Source of the DNA: an uncultured Lachnospiraceae bacterium
Lineage (GTDB): Bacteria > Bacillota > Clostridia > Lachnospirales > Lachnospiraceae
Reading direction: 5' to 3'
NCBI GenBank assembly: GCA_910584115.1
Contig: CAJTYN010000171.1
Span: forward strand, 1-6,193
Length of the DNA: 6,193 nt
The notes beneath the pieces were generated by a model. The model was not told where the DNA came from and searched no databases. It worked only from the letters and a program-made list of their open reading frames with translations. The translations under genes were made by a program, and so were the position numbers. Shown here piece after piece: positions 1 to 5,978 of this stretch; position 1 is the stretch's first letter; each line of letters begins with the position of its first letter.

Positions 1-693
1 GATGCCCTGGACTGGGAGGGCAGCGCCGCGAAGAACAAGGACTATCTGGCCACAGACAACATCAGGGAGATCGCGTTCTTGTCCTGTCTGTGGGAGCGCC
101 TGATCTCCCTGATGGATGTGGAAAACGCCGCGATCGCGCTGATCGACGAGGACGAGAAGGAGGGCGTACACCGTCTGTTTGACAAGCTCTGCGTCATGTA
201 CGACAAGATGATCGGAAACGCCAAGAAGTATTACGGCATCGACATGGTCCTGTGGCACGACGACTGGGGGACGCAGAACAGCACATTCTTCTCCCCGGAT
301 GTACACAGGGAGATGATCCTGCCCTATCTGAAACGGATCGTCGATTCCTGCCACTCCCGCGGCCTCCTCTTCGAACTGCATTCCTGCGGACTGAACGAGC
401 GGATGGTGCCGCTCATGATCGAAGCCGGCGTGGACCTGTGGTGCGGGCAGGACATCAATGACTTCCACAAACTGGCCCATCAGTACAAAGATGCGCCGAT
501 CATCTTCGGGATCCCCTTCCCGACCTTTGAACCGGGCACACCGAAAGAAGAGATCGACCGCGCCGCCGCAGCGCTGGTCAAAGACTACGAGGGATGCAGG
601 GCAGCCGTCAGCACCCTTTTCCTGCCCGCGGATCTGGAAGTCGGGAACGCGATCTACGAGGCGAGCCGAAAAGCATATCTGGATGCAGTATGA
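1..693 (+). CDS. URO-D superfamily (MtaA/MtbA/CmuA-like) methyltransferase-type protein, 5' partial
   Basis: The frame is open from the first base, so the gene begins left of the window; 230 residues and the TGA stop (691-693) are visible. Relatives are usually about 330-400 residues, so perhaps 100-150 N-terminal residues are missing. The fold call rests on the motif WHDDWGTQ (visible residues 85-92), the LHSCG strand (126-130), the MVPLMIEAGVDLW helix/strand that follows it, and GIPFP (170-174). These match the C-terminal half of the URO-D-like TIM barrel used by corrinoid:CoM-type methyltransferases. HSC fits the His-x-Cys zinc ligands of MtaA/MtbA, but the distal Cys of that family is not evident near the C-terminus (STLFLPADLEVG occupies that region). 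Authentic HemE is unlikely because the gene sits with a paralogue and a transporter and not with heme genes. The substrate is not deducible. It is first in view of a three-gene + strand operon, with a 36-nt gap to the next start. Confidence 0.8.
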   Translation, partial: DALDWEGSAAKNKDYLATDNIREIAFLSCLWERLISLMDVENAAIALIDEDEKEGVHRLFDKLCVMYDKMIGNAKKYYGIDMVLWHDDWGTQNSTFFSPDVHREMILPYLKRIVDSCHSRGLLFELHSCGLNERMVPLMIEAGVDLWCGQDINDFHKLAHQYKDAPIIFGIPFPTFEPGTPKEEIDRAAAALVKDYEGCRAAVSTLFLPADLEVGNAIYEASRKAYLDAV

Positions 694-717
694 CAGATCA
701 AGATGACGATATCAAAA

Positions 718-724
718 AAGGAGG
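718..724 (+). promoter_or_regulatory. Ribosome-binding site that sets the start of the second URO-D-like gene
   Basis: AAGGAGG lies 5 nt before the ATG at 730. The in-frame upstream ATG at 703 has no comparable site in front of it, and this Shine-Dalgarno would fall inside its coding sequence, so 730 is the preferred start. Confidence 0.85.
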
Positions 725-729
725 CGCTT

Positions 730-1728
730 ATGCTCACAGCAAGACAAAATCTCTTAGAAACGATCCAGGGCGGAAACCCGGACAGATTTGTCAACCAATT
801 TGAATTCTTGAAAACGCTGCGGATCGATCCTGTCGCCGCGGCCAACAGATCGCCCAAGATGGGTGAACACAATGTGGTCAATTCCTGGGGTGTGACAAGG
901 TCCTTCCCCGAAGGGCAGCCCGGCCCCTTCCCCGTACATACGCCGGACAAGATTGTGATCAAAGACATGGAAGACTGGAAAACGTATGTGAAAGCCCCGA
1001 CGGTCTTATTTTCTGAAGCCGACTGGGAGCCGGCCATCAAAGCCGCGGAGGAGATCGACCGCAATGAATATTTCGTCGCTCCGTTCATCGCGCCGGGCAT
1101 CTTCGAACAATGCCATTACCTGATGGAGATCCAGAACTGCCTGATGGCCTTTTACGAATACCCGGACGAGATGAAGGAACTGATCAAGTATATCGCCGAC
1201 TGGGAGGTGCAGTACGCGGAACAATTGTGCAGATATATGAAACCGGACGCCCTGTTCCACCACGACGACTGGGGGAGCCAGATCTCCACATTCCTGGCGC
1301 CGGATATGTTCGCGGAGTTTTATCTGGACGCCTACAAGCAAGTCTATGGTTTTTATAAAGAAAACGGCGTAAAACTGATCGTCCACCATTCAGATTCTTA
1401 CGCGGCCACACTGGTCCCCTACATGATAGAGATGGGGATCGATATCTGGCAGGGTGTCATGACCTCCAATGATATCCCGGGACTGATCAAAAAATACGGC
1501 GGTCAGATCAGCTTCATGGGCGGGATCGACAGCGCGGCCGTGGACTATGAAGGGTGGACCCAAGAAATCGTGGATGCGCGTGTACGGGAAGCCTGCACGG
1601 CCTGCGGGACCAGATATTTCATCCCCTGCGGTTCCCAGGGCGGAGCGATGAGCACCTTCCCCGGCGTATACGAGGCGATCTCACAGGGGATCTCTCAGAT
1701 GAGCCGCGAGATGTTCGGATGCGCTTAA
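730..1728 (+). CDS. URO-D superfamily (methyltransferase-type) protein, divergent tandem paralogue
   Basis: This is a complete gene of 332 residues from the ATG with the strong ribosome-binding site; an in-frame ATG at 703 would add nine residues. It is a URO-D-like TIM barrel paralogous to the upstream gene. HHDDWGSQ (about residues 177-184) aligns with WHDDWGTQ there, and LVPYMIEMGIDIWQG aligns with MVPLMIEAGVDLWCG. The putative metal motif differs: HHSDS (219-223) puts Asp where the upstream protein has Cys (HSC). In contrast, a Cys-rich C-terminal segment is present, with C289 and C292 (CTAC) and IPCGSQGG around C300, which the upstream protein lacks. URO-D relatives of this kind transfer methyl groups to or from corrinoid proteins or coenzyme M, but the substrate here is unknown, and a different lyase or methyltransferase role is possible. 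The stop is 15 nt before the transporter ATG, so the genes are almost certainly cotranscribed. Confidence 0.85.
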   Translation: MLTARQNLLETIQGGNPDRFVNQFEFLKTLRIDPVAAANRSPKMGEHNVVNSWGVTRSFPEGQPGPFPVHTPDKIVIKDMEDWKTYVKAPTVLFSEADWEPAIKAAEEIDRNEYFVAPFIAPGIFEQCHYLMEIQNCLMAFYEYPDEMKELIKYIADWEVQYAEQLCRYMKPDALFHHDDWGSQISTFLAPDMFAEFYLDAYKQVYGFYKENGVKLIVHHSDSYAATLVPYMIEMGIDIWQGVMTSNDIPGLIKKYGGQISFMGGIDSAAVDYEGWTQEIVDARVREACTACGTRYFIPCGSQGGAMSTFPGVYEAISQGISQMSREMFGCA

Positions 1729-1731
1729 GGC

Positions 1732-1738
1732 AAGGAGG
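1732..1738 (+). promoter_or_regulatory. Ribosome-binding site of the transporter gene
   Basis: AAGGAGG lies 5 nt upstream of the ATG at 1744, in the short gap after the preceding stop. An efficient initiation site is preserved even though the downstream reading frame is broken. Confidence 0.85.
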
Positions 1739-1743
1739 AACCC

Positions 1744-2388
1744 ATGCATGAAAAGAAAAAAGGACTGAGCAGGTCGCTGCGATATTTTTTCGGCGTCGGC
1801 GACTTTGGCTTCTGCCTGATGACAAATGTGGAAAACTATTATTTCCAGTTCTTCCTGACAAACGTAGCCGCGTTTTCTGTGGGGCTGGCCGGGGTGCTCA
1901 GCACGATCTACACGATCGTGGATGCCGCGCTGTCCTGGCTCTACGGCGCCGTACTAAACGGGATCAAGCCTAAGAAATGGGGCCGTTACCGCTCCTGGCT
2001 GATCCTGCTCCCCTGGATCGTACCGATCTTGTACACATTCCAGTTCATCCGGATCAGCGATGACCCGATCCTGTCGGCCGTCGTGATCTTGGCCGCCACG
2101 ATCTCGTCCCACATCATATGGAACTTTCCGTATGTGGCCAATGTTTCCATGATCAATGTAGCGGCCTCCACGCCCGATGATAAGATCCAGCTCTCCGCAA
2201 CACGCGGCGCCTGGAATAACCTGGCCTCCGTCGCGTTCTCCTATCTGGGTCTGCCCTTCGCCACGATCCTGGGCGGGATCGTCGGTGAGAAAAACCGTTT
2301 CGGCGCGCTGGCATTTGCCATGGGCGTGATCATGGTGGCGGGCTATTACGCCCATTTTAAGATGTTTGACGGTTACGAAGAGAGTTGA
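1744..2388 (+). CDS. GPH symporter, N-terminal half (helices 1-6)
   Basis: This frame gives 214 residues from ATG to the TGA at 2386-2388. By hydrophobicity it holds six membrane segments at roughly residues 13-40, 44-72, 83-101, 108-135, 156-180 and 184-204. YFFGVGDFGFCLMTNVENY (14-32) corresponds to the cation-site helix 1 of MelB-like carriers, with Asp20 in the usual acidic position. KKWGRYRSWL (77-86) is the cytoplasmic loop between helices 2 and 3, and LSATRGAWNNLAS (150-162) is the helix 4-5 loop. The frame stops just after helix 6 in the central cytoplasmic loop (HFKMFDGYEES), where family members continue directly into helix 7. Alone it would be half a transporter and is not expected to work. 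Confidence 0.75.
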   Translation: MHEKKKGLSRSLRYFFGVGDFGFCLMTNVENYYFQFFLTNVAAFSVGLAGVLSTIYTIVDAALSWLYGAVLNGIKPKKWGRYRSWLILLPWIVPILYTFQFIRISDDPILSAVVILAATISSHIIWNFPYVANVSMINVAASTPDDKIQLSATRGAWNNLASVAFSYLGLPFATILGGIVGEKNRFGALAFAMGVIMVAGYYAHFKMFDGYEES

Positions 2389-3139
2389 GACCGAAACGGA
2401 TACATCCGCCAAAAAAGCGGCCGCCTCCGCATCCAAGATGTCTGCCGGGGAGATGACCCGGGCCTTGTTCTCCAACGGGCCGTTGCTCGCCCTTCTGCTG
2501 GTGGACCTGGCAAAATGGATGATGAAATTTGTCGTCGGCGGTGCAGCGATCTACTATTTTACATACGTCGCACAAGACACCGGCCTGATGGCGACTTACC
2601 TGCTGATCTCGAACATCCTGGGGATCGTCGGCGCTTATGTGAGCAAGAACCTCGCCCAAAAGCTGTCTACGCGTACGACGATGATCTTCACGTTCCTGGC
2701 GACAACCGTCTGCATGCTCGCCGCCTATGTTTTGCGGGAAAATGTCCCGGCGGCCATCGGGTTGATGTGCGCGGCGCAGTTCGGATACGGCATCGCTTAC
2801 TCCGGCACACCCGCCCTGTACGCGGACGCGGTGGTATACAGCGAATGGAAGATGAAAAAGAACGCTACCGGCCTGATCATGGGCCTGCAGAATCTGCCGC
2901 TCAAAGTCGCGAACCTGGTCAAGGCCGTGGTGATCACCGCCTGTCTGGCCGCTGTACACTTTAACGCAGACATCGACCCCGCAGCGGCGGGCAGCGCGCT
3001 GAAAAACGGCGTCTGCCTCCCCTTCATGGTCGTGCCCGCGGCGGCGCTTCTGATCGGTGCATTGCTGCTGATCTTCGGCTTCCGCCTGACCAAAGATGAT
3101 GTCATGCGCTACCAGGCAGAGATCGATCAAAGGGCATAA
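2366..3139 (+). CDS. GPH symporter, C-terminal half (helices 7-12)
   Basis: This frame is shifted +1 relative to the N-terminal half. The first possible start is a TTG at 2366 with no Shine-Dalgarno, and the first in-frame ATG (2438) also lacks one. Independent initiation is therefore doubtful, and the segment is best read as the continuation of the upstream frame. Numbered from the TTG, a charged Ala/Lys/Thr linker (7-32) precedes six hydrophobic segments at about 39-66, 73-95, 105-124, 128-148, 172-196 and 217-239. LYADAVVYSEWKMKKNATG (151-169) is the conserved helix 10-11 loop of GPH carriers. The frame is open upstream only as far as 2330 (a TGA lies at 2327-2329), so the shift must lie between 2330 and 2388. 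Confidence 0.7.
   Translation: MTVTKRVETETDTSAKKAAASASKMSAGEMTRALFSNGPLLALLLVDLAKWMMKFVVGGAAIYYFTYVAQDTGLMATYLLISNILGIVGAYVSKNLAQKLSTRTTMIFTFLATTVCMLAAYVLRENVPAAIGLMCAAQFGYGIAYSGTPALYADAVVYSEWKMKKNATGLIMGLQNLPLKVANLVKAVVITACLAAVHFNADIDPAAAGSALKNGVCLPFMVVPAAALLIGALLLIFGFRLTKDDVMRYQAEIDQRA
2377..2388 (+). other. Probable frameshift site in the transporter gene
   Basis: The sequence GAAGAGAGTTGA reads Glu-Glu-Ser-stop in the incoming frame. Skipping one base within GAAGAGAG gives Glu-Glu-Val-Glu-Thr-Glu and restores the downstream transporter frame. The short GA dinucleotide run is a plausible slippage or base-calling error site. An extra base here (net +1) is the simplest explanation. Confidence 0.65.
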
Positions 3140-3157
3140 AAGAGCATCAAAGATCTC

Positions 3158-3196
3158 AAAGGACCGCTGGATAGATCAGCTTCCAGCGGTCCCTTT
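3158..3196. terminator. Convergent intrinsic-terminator-like hairpin
   Basis: GGACCGCTGGA (3161-3171) and TCCAGCGGTCC (3182-3192) form a perfect 11-bp stem with a 10-nt loop. AAA precedes the stem and CTTT follows it, so it can fold on either strand. It lies 21 nt after the transporter stop and about 50 nt after the end of the kinase gene read from the other side, the usual place for a shared terminator between converging operons. The U-tracts are short and interrupted (CTTTCCGTTCC on one side, TTTGAGATCTTTG on the other), so efficiency is uncertain. Confidence 0.7.
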
Positions 3197-3243
3197 CCGT
3201 TCCGTGATCTACTTTAAAATTCCGCAGCCAGGCGCATGCAGGT

Positions 3244-3765
3244 TTACTTTTGATACCTGCCCACCGCCTCGCACACAGCCTCCACCACCTCTTTGGGCGT
3301 CCCCGCTCCGTCCACGGTCACGTCCGCGTATTTCTCATAGAGCGGCGCCCGCGCTTCATACAGCTGTTCGATCGTCTCACCCTCACGTATGACCACGCCC
3401 CGGGTGATGATATTGCCCAGCCGTCCCTCGATCACTTCGCTGGGCAGGTCCAGGTAGACCCTGCAGCCGAGCCGGGCCATGTGCTCCATCGCCTCCGGAC
3501 CGTACACCGCGCTGCCGCCTGTGGCTATGACGCAGTTCTCACACACCAGTTTTCTGAGGACATCCTCCTCGTACCGGATGAACGCGTCTATGCCGTCTTT
3601 TTCGATCATCTGGTACAAGAGCAGCCCGGACGCGCTCTGGATGAGGATATCCGTGTCGATGAACCCCATGCCCATCCTCTTCGCCAGCAGCACGCCGATG
3701 GTTGATTTACCGCTGCCAGGCATGCCGATCAGGATGATATTGCTGCCTTCCCTGTCTGTCTTCAT
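3244..3765 (-). CDS. Shikimate-kinase-fold P-loop kinase in the cobamide operon
   Basis: It encodes 173 residues from the ATG at 3765, chosen because AAGGGG lies 6 nt upstream; an in-frame ATG at 3819 would add 18 residues ahead of the usual start and lacks a good site. The length is typical of shikimate kinases. Walker A is GMPGSGKST (14-22), the Mg/substrate DTD is at 37-39, the lid segment ITRGVVIREG spans about 120-129 with R122, and RAPLYEKYAD (139-148) matches the family RxPxY motif. Two positions that normally contact shikimate differ: the FRxxE motif reads FIRYE (62-66), with Ile where Arg is expected, and the GGG motif reads GGS (83-85). True shikimate kinases phosphorylate the 3-hydroxyl of shikimate in aromatic amino-acid synthesis. 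This one follows cobD-cbiP-cbiC, with no aromatic-pathway gene in view, so a small hydroxylated cobamide precursor such as L-threonine is a possible substrate; this is inference. Plain AroK with relaxed motifs remains the main alternative. Confidence 0.85.
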   Translation of the reverse strand: MKTDREGSNIILIGMPGSGKSTIGVLLAKRMGMGFIDTDILIQSASGLLLYQMIEKDGIDAFIRYEEDVLRKLVCENCVIATGGSAVYGPEAMEHMARLGCRVYLDLPSEVIEGRLGNIITRGVVIREGETIEQLYEARAPLYEKYADVTVDGAGTPKEVVEAVCEAVGRYQK

Positions 3766-3771
3766 TGCCGT

Positions 3772-3777
3772 CCCCTT
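3772..3777 (-). promoter_or_regulatory. Ribosome-binding site deciding the kinase start
   Basis: On the minus strand AAGGGG lies 6 nt before the ATG at 3765. The alternative ATG at 3819 is preceded only by a weak purine stretch (GGGAATGGAAA), so the shorter form is preferred. This leaves a 73-nt gap after the cbiC stop. Confidence 0.6.
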
Positions 3778-3838
3778 TCTTATCTTGAAAAATAGACCGG
3801 GTACGTGTTCCCGATCCATTTTCCATTCCCATCTGACA

Positions 3839-4465
3839 TTATTTCATATATAAGAGAGCGTTGCATATACAGGCCGCTATGTTACTGCCGCCTTTGCGGC
3901 CTTTCGCCACGATGTACGGCACGTCCAGCTCCATGATCAGTTCCTTAGAGGACACCACGTTCACAAACCCCACCGGCGCCCCGATGATCAGCCGCGGACG
4001 GATCTTCCCGTCTTTGATCAGCTCGTACAGGCGCACCAGCGCTGTGGGCGCGTTGCCGATGGCGAAGACCAGGTCCTCCCCCATGGCCGCCGCCTTCTCC
4101 ATGCTGGCCGCCGCCCGGGTGCAGCCTTTTTCCCGGGCCGCCTGGGCCACGTCCTCATCCGACATGAAGCAGTGGACCTGGCCGCCATAGCCGCCCAGGA
4201 TCTTCTTATTGATGCCCGCCTTCGCCATCTGAGTGTCCGTCACGATGCTCACGCCGCCGCGCAGGGCCTCCAGGGCTTTTTCCACCACGCCCTCTGAGAA
4301 ACAGAGATTTTCCGCGTAATCGAAATCCGCGCTGGTGTGGATGCAGCGTTTTACGATGGCCTCCGTGCCGGGCGCAAAGGAATGCGGCCCCAGCTCCTGG
4401 GTGATGATCTCAAAGCTCCGCGCCTCGATCTCCTTCGGTGCCACTTTCTCCAGTTCAACTTTCAT
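3839..4465 (-). CDS. cbiC: Cobalt-precorrin-8 methylmutase (precorrin-8X methylmutase)
   Basis: This enzyme moves the C-11 methyl group of cobalt-precorrin-8 to C-12, giving cobyrinate, the last ring-rearranging step of corrin synthesis in the cytoplasm. The 208-residue product has the normal CbiC/CobH length and motifs: RCIHTSADFDY (40-50) with the catalytic His43 seen in CobH/CbiC, TDTQMAKAGI (76-85), CTRAAASM (115-122), IGNAPTALVRL (136-146), IGAPVGFVNVVSSKE (161-175) and GRKGGSNIA (189-197). The start overlaps the end of cbiP by 11 nt, with AGGAG (4469-4473) only 3 nt before the ATG, which suggests translational coupling. The cbi-type neighbours favour the anaerobic, early-cobalt pathway, hence CbiC and not CobH. 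No missing key residues were noticed. Confidence 0.95.
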   Translation of the reverse strand: MKVELEKVAPKEIEARSFEIITQELGPHSFAPGTEAIVKRCIHTSADFDYAENLCFSEGVVEKALEALRGGVSIVTDTQMAKAGINKKILGGYGGQVHCFMSDEDVAQAAREKGCTRAAASMEKAAAMGEDLVFAIGNAPTALVRLYELIKDGKIRPRLIIGAPVGFVNVVSSKELIMELDVPYIVAKGRKGGSNIAACICNALLYMK

Positions 4466-5978
4466 TGTCTCCTACCCCCTTTTCCAGGATCTGATAGATC
4501 TTCTTCATATCAAGACTGCCGCGCAGACCGTCCGCCAGCAGATCATACTGTGTTTCTTTGAAAGCGGCAAAATCCACCGCCTGGATCTCGGACACGTCCA
4601 GGCCCTTCGCCCGCCCGATCGCGGACACGACGCCTTTGGCCACTTCCTCCCGGTCAAAGATCCCGTGTACATATGTCCCGTAGACGTTCCCGCTGCAGGC
4701 CCCGTCCTCTTTGACCGTCCCTGTCACCCGGTCCGTGAGCCGATCCAGCCCGTAGGTCTCTCCGGCCAGGATGGGTTCTCCCATGTGGATCTCGTACCCG
4801 GAGAAGGCCACGCCCTCCAGATCCGCCAGGATCCCGCCCACTTGAGAAAACACGCCTTCCACCTGGGTGCGGGTCTTCTTCGGCGAGAACACCGTATCCA
4901 TCTGCAAAAGCCCCAGGCCCCGCATGGTCCCTCCGGCTTCCACGCCTTCCGGGTCGGAGAGGCTCGTCCCCAGCATCTGGTAGCCGCCGCAGATCCCCAT
5001 GACGATGCGCCCTTTTCCCGCCAGCTTTAAGATGGCCGCTTCCAGGCCGCTCTGGCGGAGCCACTGCAGATCCTCCATGGTATTCTTCGTCCCCGGCAGG
5101 ATCAGCATGTCCGGGTCGTAAAGCTGGGCGACATTTTTCACATAGCGCAGGGAGACTCCCGGGATGCTCTCCAGCGGATTGAAATCCGTAAAATTGGAGA
5201 TCCTGGGCAGGCGTACCACGGCGATATCGATCAGATCCACCTGCCGGCTGTCCGTAAACCGCTCCGTCAAGCTGTCCTCATCTTCCACCTGGATATCCAG
5301 ATAAGGCGCCACGCCCACCACCGGCACGCCCGCCTTTTCTTCTAAGAGGACCAGGCCCGGATCTAAGATCGCCCGGTCGCCGCGGAATTTGTTGACGATC
5401 AGCCCTTTGACCAGATCTTTCTCATCTTCGTCCAGGAGCATGACCGTTCCTATAAGCTGGGCGAAGACGCCGCCCCTGTCGATGTCACCCACCAGGAGCA
5501 CCGGGGCTTTTGCCATCTTGGCCATGCCCATATTCACGATGTCGTCCCGCTTCAGGTTGATCTCCGCGGGACTCCCGGCTCCCTCGATGACGATGATATC
5601 GTATTGAGCCGCCAGCTTTTCATACGCTTCCCTGACTTTGGGGATGAGCGCACTCTTATAGTCATAATAATCCCACGCACTCATGCTCCCCATGACTTCC
5701 CCGTTCACAATCACCTGGGAACCGGCGTCGTTGGTGGGTTTTAACAGGATGGGGTTCATCAGCACAGACGGCTGGATTCCCGCCGCCTCCGCCTGCATCA
5801 CCTGGGCCCGCCCCATCTCCAGGCCCTCCGGGGTGATAAAAGAATTCAGCGCCATATTCTGGGCCTTAAAGGGCGCCACCTTGTATCCGTCCTGGCGGAA
5901 GATCCGGCACAATCCGGCCGCCAGCAGGCTCTTTCCCGCGTTGGACATCGTCCCCTGGATCATGATCGCTCTTGCCAT
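4455..5978 (-). CDS. cbiP: Cobyric acid synthase (adenosylcobyrinate a,c-diamide amidohydrolase)
   Basis: CbiP uses ATP and glutamine to amidate the b, d, e and g side chains of adenosylcobyrinate a,c-diamide, making adenosylcobyric acid. The 507-residue length is typical. The N-terminal dethiobiotin-synthetase-like domain has the P-loop GTMSNAGKS (9-17), FKAQNMALNS (37-46), EGAGSPAEINL (132-142) and VGDIDRGGVFA (163-173). The C-terminal class I glutamine amidotransferase domain has LPGTKNTMEDL (294-304), nucleophile Cys330 in MGICGGYQMLG, and His438 in YGTYVHGIFD. The ATG at 5978 has AAGGAGG (5985-5991) 6 nt upstream, inside the end of cobD, which it overlaps by 19 nt; the 3' end overlaps cbiC. 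All catalytic features are intact. CobQ is the name for the same enzyme in the aerobic pathway. Confidence 0.97.
   Translation of the reverse strand: MARAIMIQGTMSNAGKSLLAAGLCRIFRQDGYKVAPFKAQNMALNSFITPEGLEMGRAQVMQAEAAGIQPSVLMNPILLKPTNDAGSQVIVNGEVMGSMSAWDYYDYKSALIPKVREAYEKLAAQYDIIVIEGAGSPAEINLKRDDIVNMGMAKMAKAPVLLVGDIDRGGVFAQLIGTVMLLDEDEKDLVKGLIVNKFRGDRAILDPGLVLLEEKAGVPVVGVAPYLDIQVEDEDSLTERFTDSRQVDLIDIAVVRLPRISNFTDFNPLESIPGVSLRYVKNVAQLYDPDMLILPGTKNTMEDLQWLRQSGLEAAILKLAGKGRIVMGICGGYQMLGTSLSDPEGVEAGGTMRGLGLLQMDTVFSPKKTRTQVEGVFSQVGGILADLEGVAFSGYEIHMGEPILAGETYGLDRLTDRVTGTVKEDGACSGNVYGTYVHGIFDREEVAKGVVSAIGRAKGLDVSEIQAVDFAAFKETQYDLLADGLRGSLDMKKIYQILEKGVGDNES

Larger units (their letters stand above)
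1744..3139 (+). pseudogene. GPH-family (MelB-like) cation:sugar symporter, interrupted by a frameshift
   Basis: The two consecutive frames together make one 12-helix transporter of the glycoside-pentoside-hexuronide:cation symporter family within the major facilitator superfamily. Removing one base around 2377-2388 would give a continuous protein of about 464 residues, the normal family length. Both halves carry family signatures: the N-terminal GVGDFGF segment and the KKWGRYRSWLIL loop after helix 2, and the helix 10-11 loop ADAVVYSEWKMKKNATGL. It would import a small, sugar-like or other polar substrate with Na+ or H+ for the two URO-D-like enzymes upstream. Coding quality is good on both sides of the break with no further stops, so the lesion is either very recent, a sequencing or assembly error, or, less likely, recoded. 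The gene ends the operon, shortly before a terminator-like hairpin. Confidence 0.75.

Noticed and set aside
1..693. Authentic heme-pathway uroporphyrinogen decarboxylase (HemE)
   Set aside because: The HSC motif, the tandem paralogue and the transporter context fit the methyltransferase branch of the superfamily, and no other heme gene is nearby.
703..729. Upstream ATG as the start of the second URO-D-like gene
   Set aside because: No Shine-Dalgarno lies before 703, whereas AAGGAGG is ideally placed for 730.
2380..2388. Programmed +1 frameshift of the prfB type at AGT TGA
   Set aside because: There is no strong Shine-Dalgarno-like stimulator at the right distance, and the P-site codon AGT would re-pair poorly with GTT after slipping. 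A simple indel is more likely.
2357..3130. Long minus-strand open frame of about 257 codons opposite the C-terminal half of the transporter
   Set aside because: Its predicted protein is rich in Arg, His, Gln and Gly with no recognisable domain. It mirrors the transporter codons, whose plus-strand product has clear membrane helices and GPH motifs.
3787..3813. Possible terminator or attenuator hairpin on the minus strand between cbiC and the kinase (CGGG/CCCG followed by a T run)
   Set aside because: The stem is only 4 bp with an 8-nt loop, too weak to call; the kinase is better treated as part of the same operon.
4335..5030. Plus-strand open frame of about 231 codons opposite cbiC/cbiP
   Set aside because: It is antisense to two strongly recognised genes, has no ribosome-binding site, and shows a composition typical of shadow frames in GC-rich DNA.
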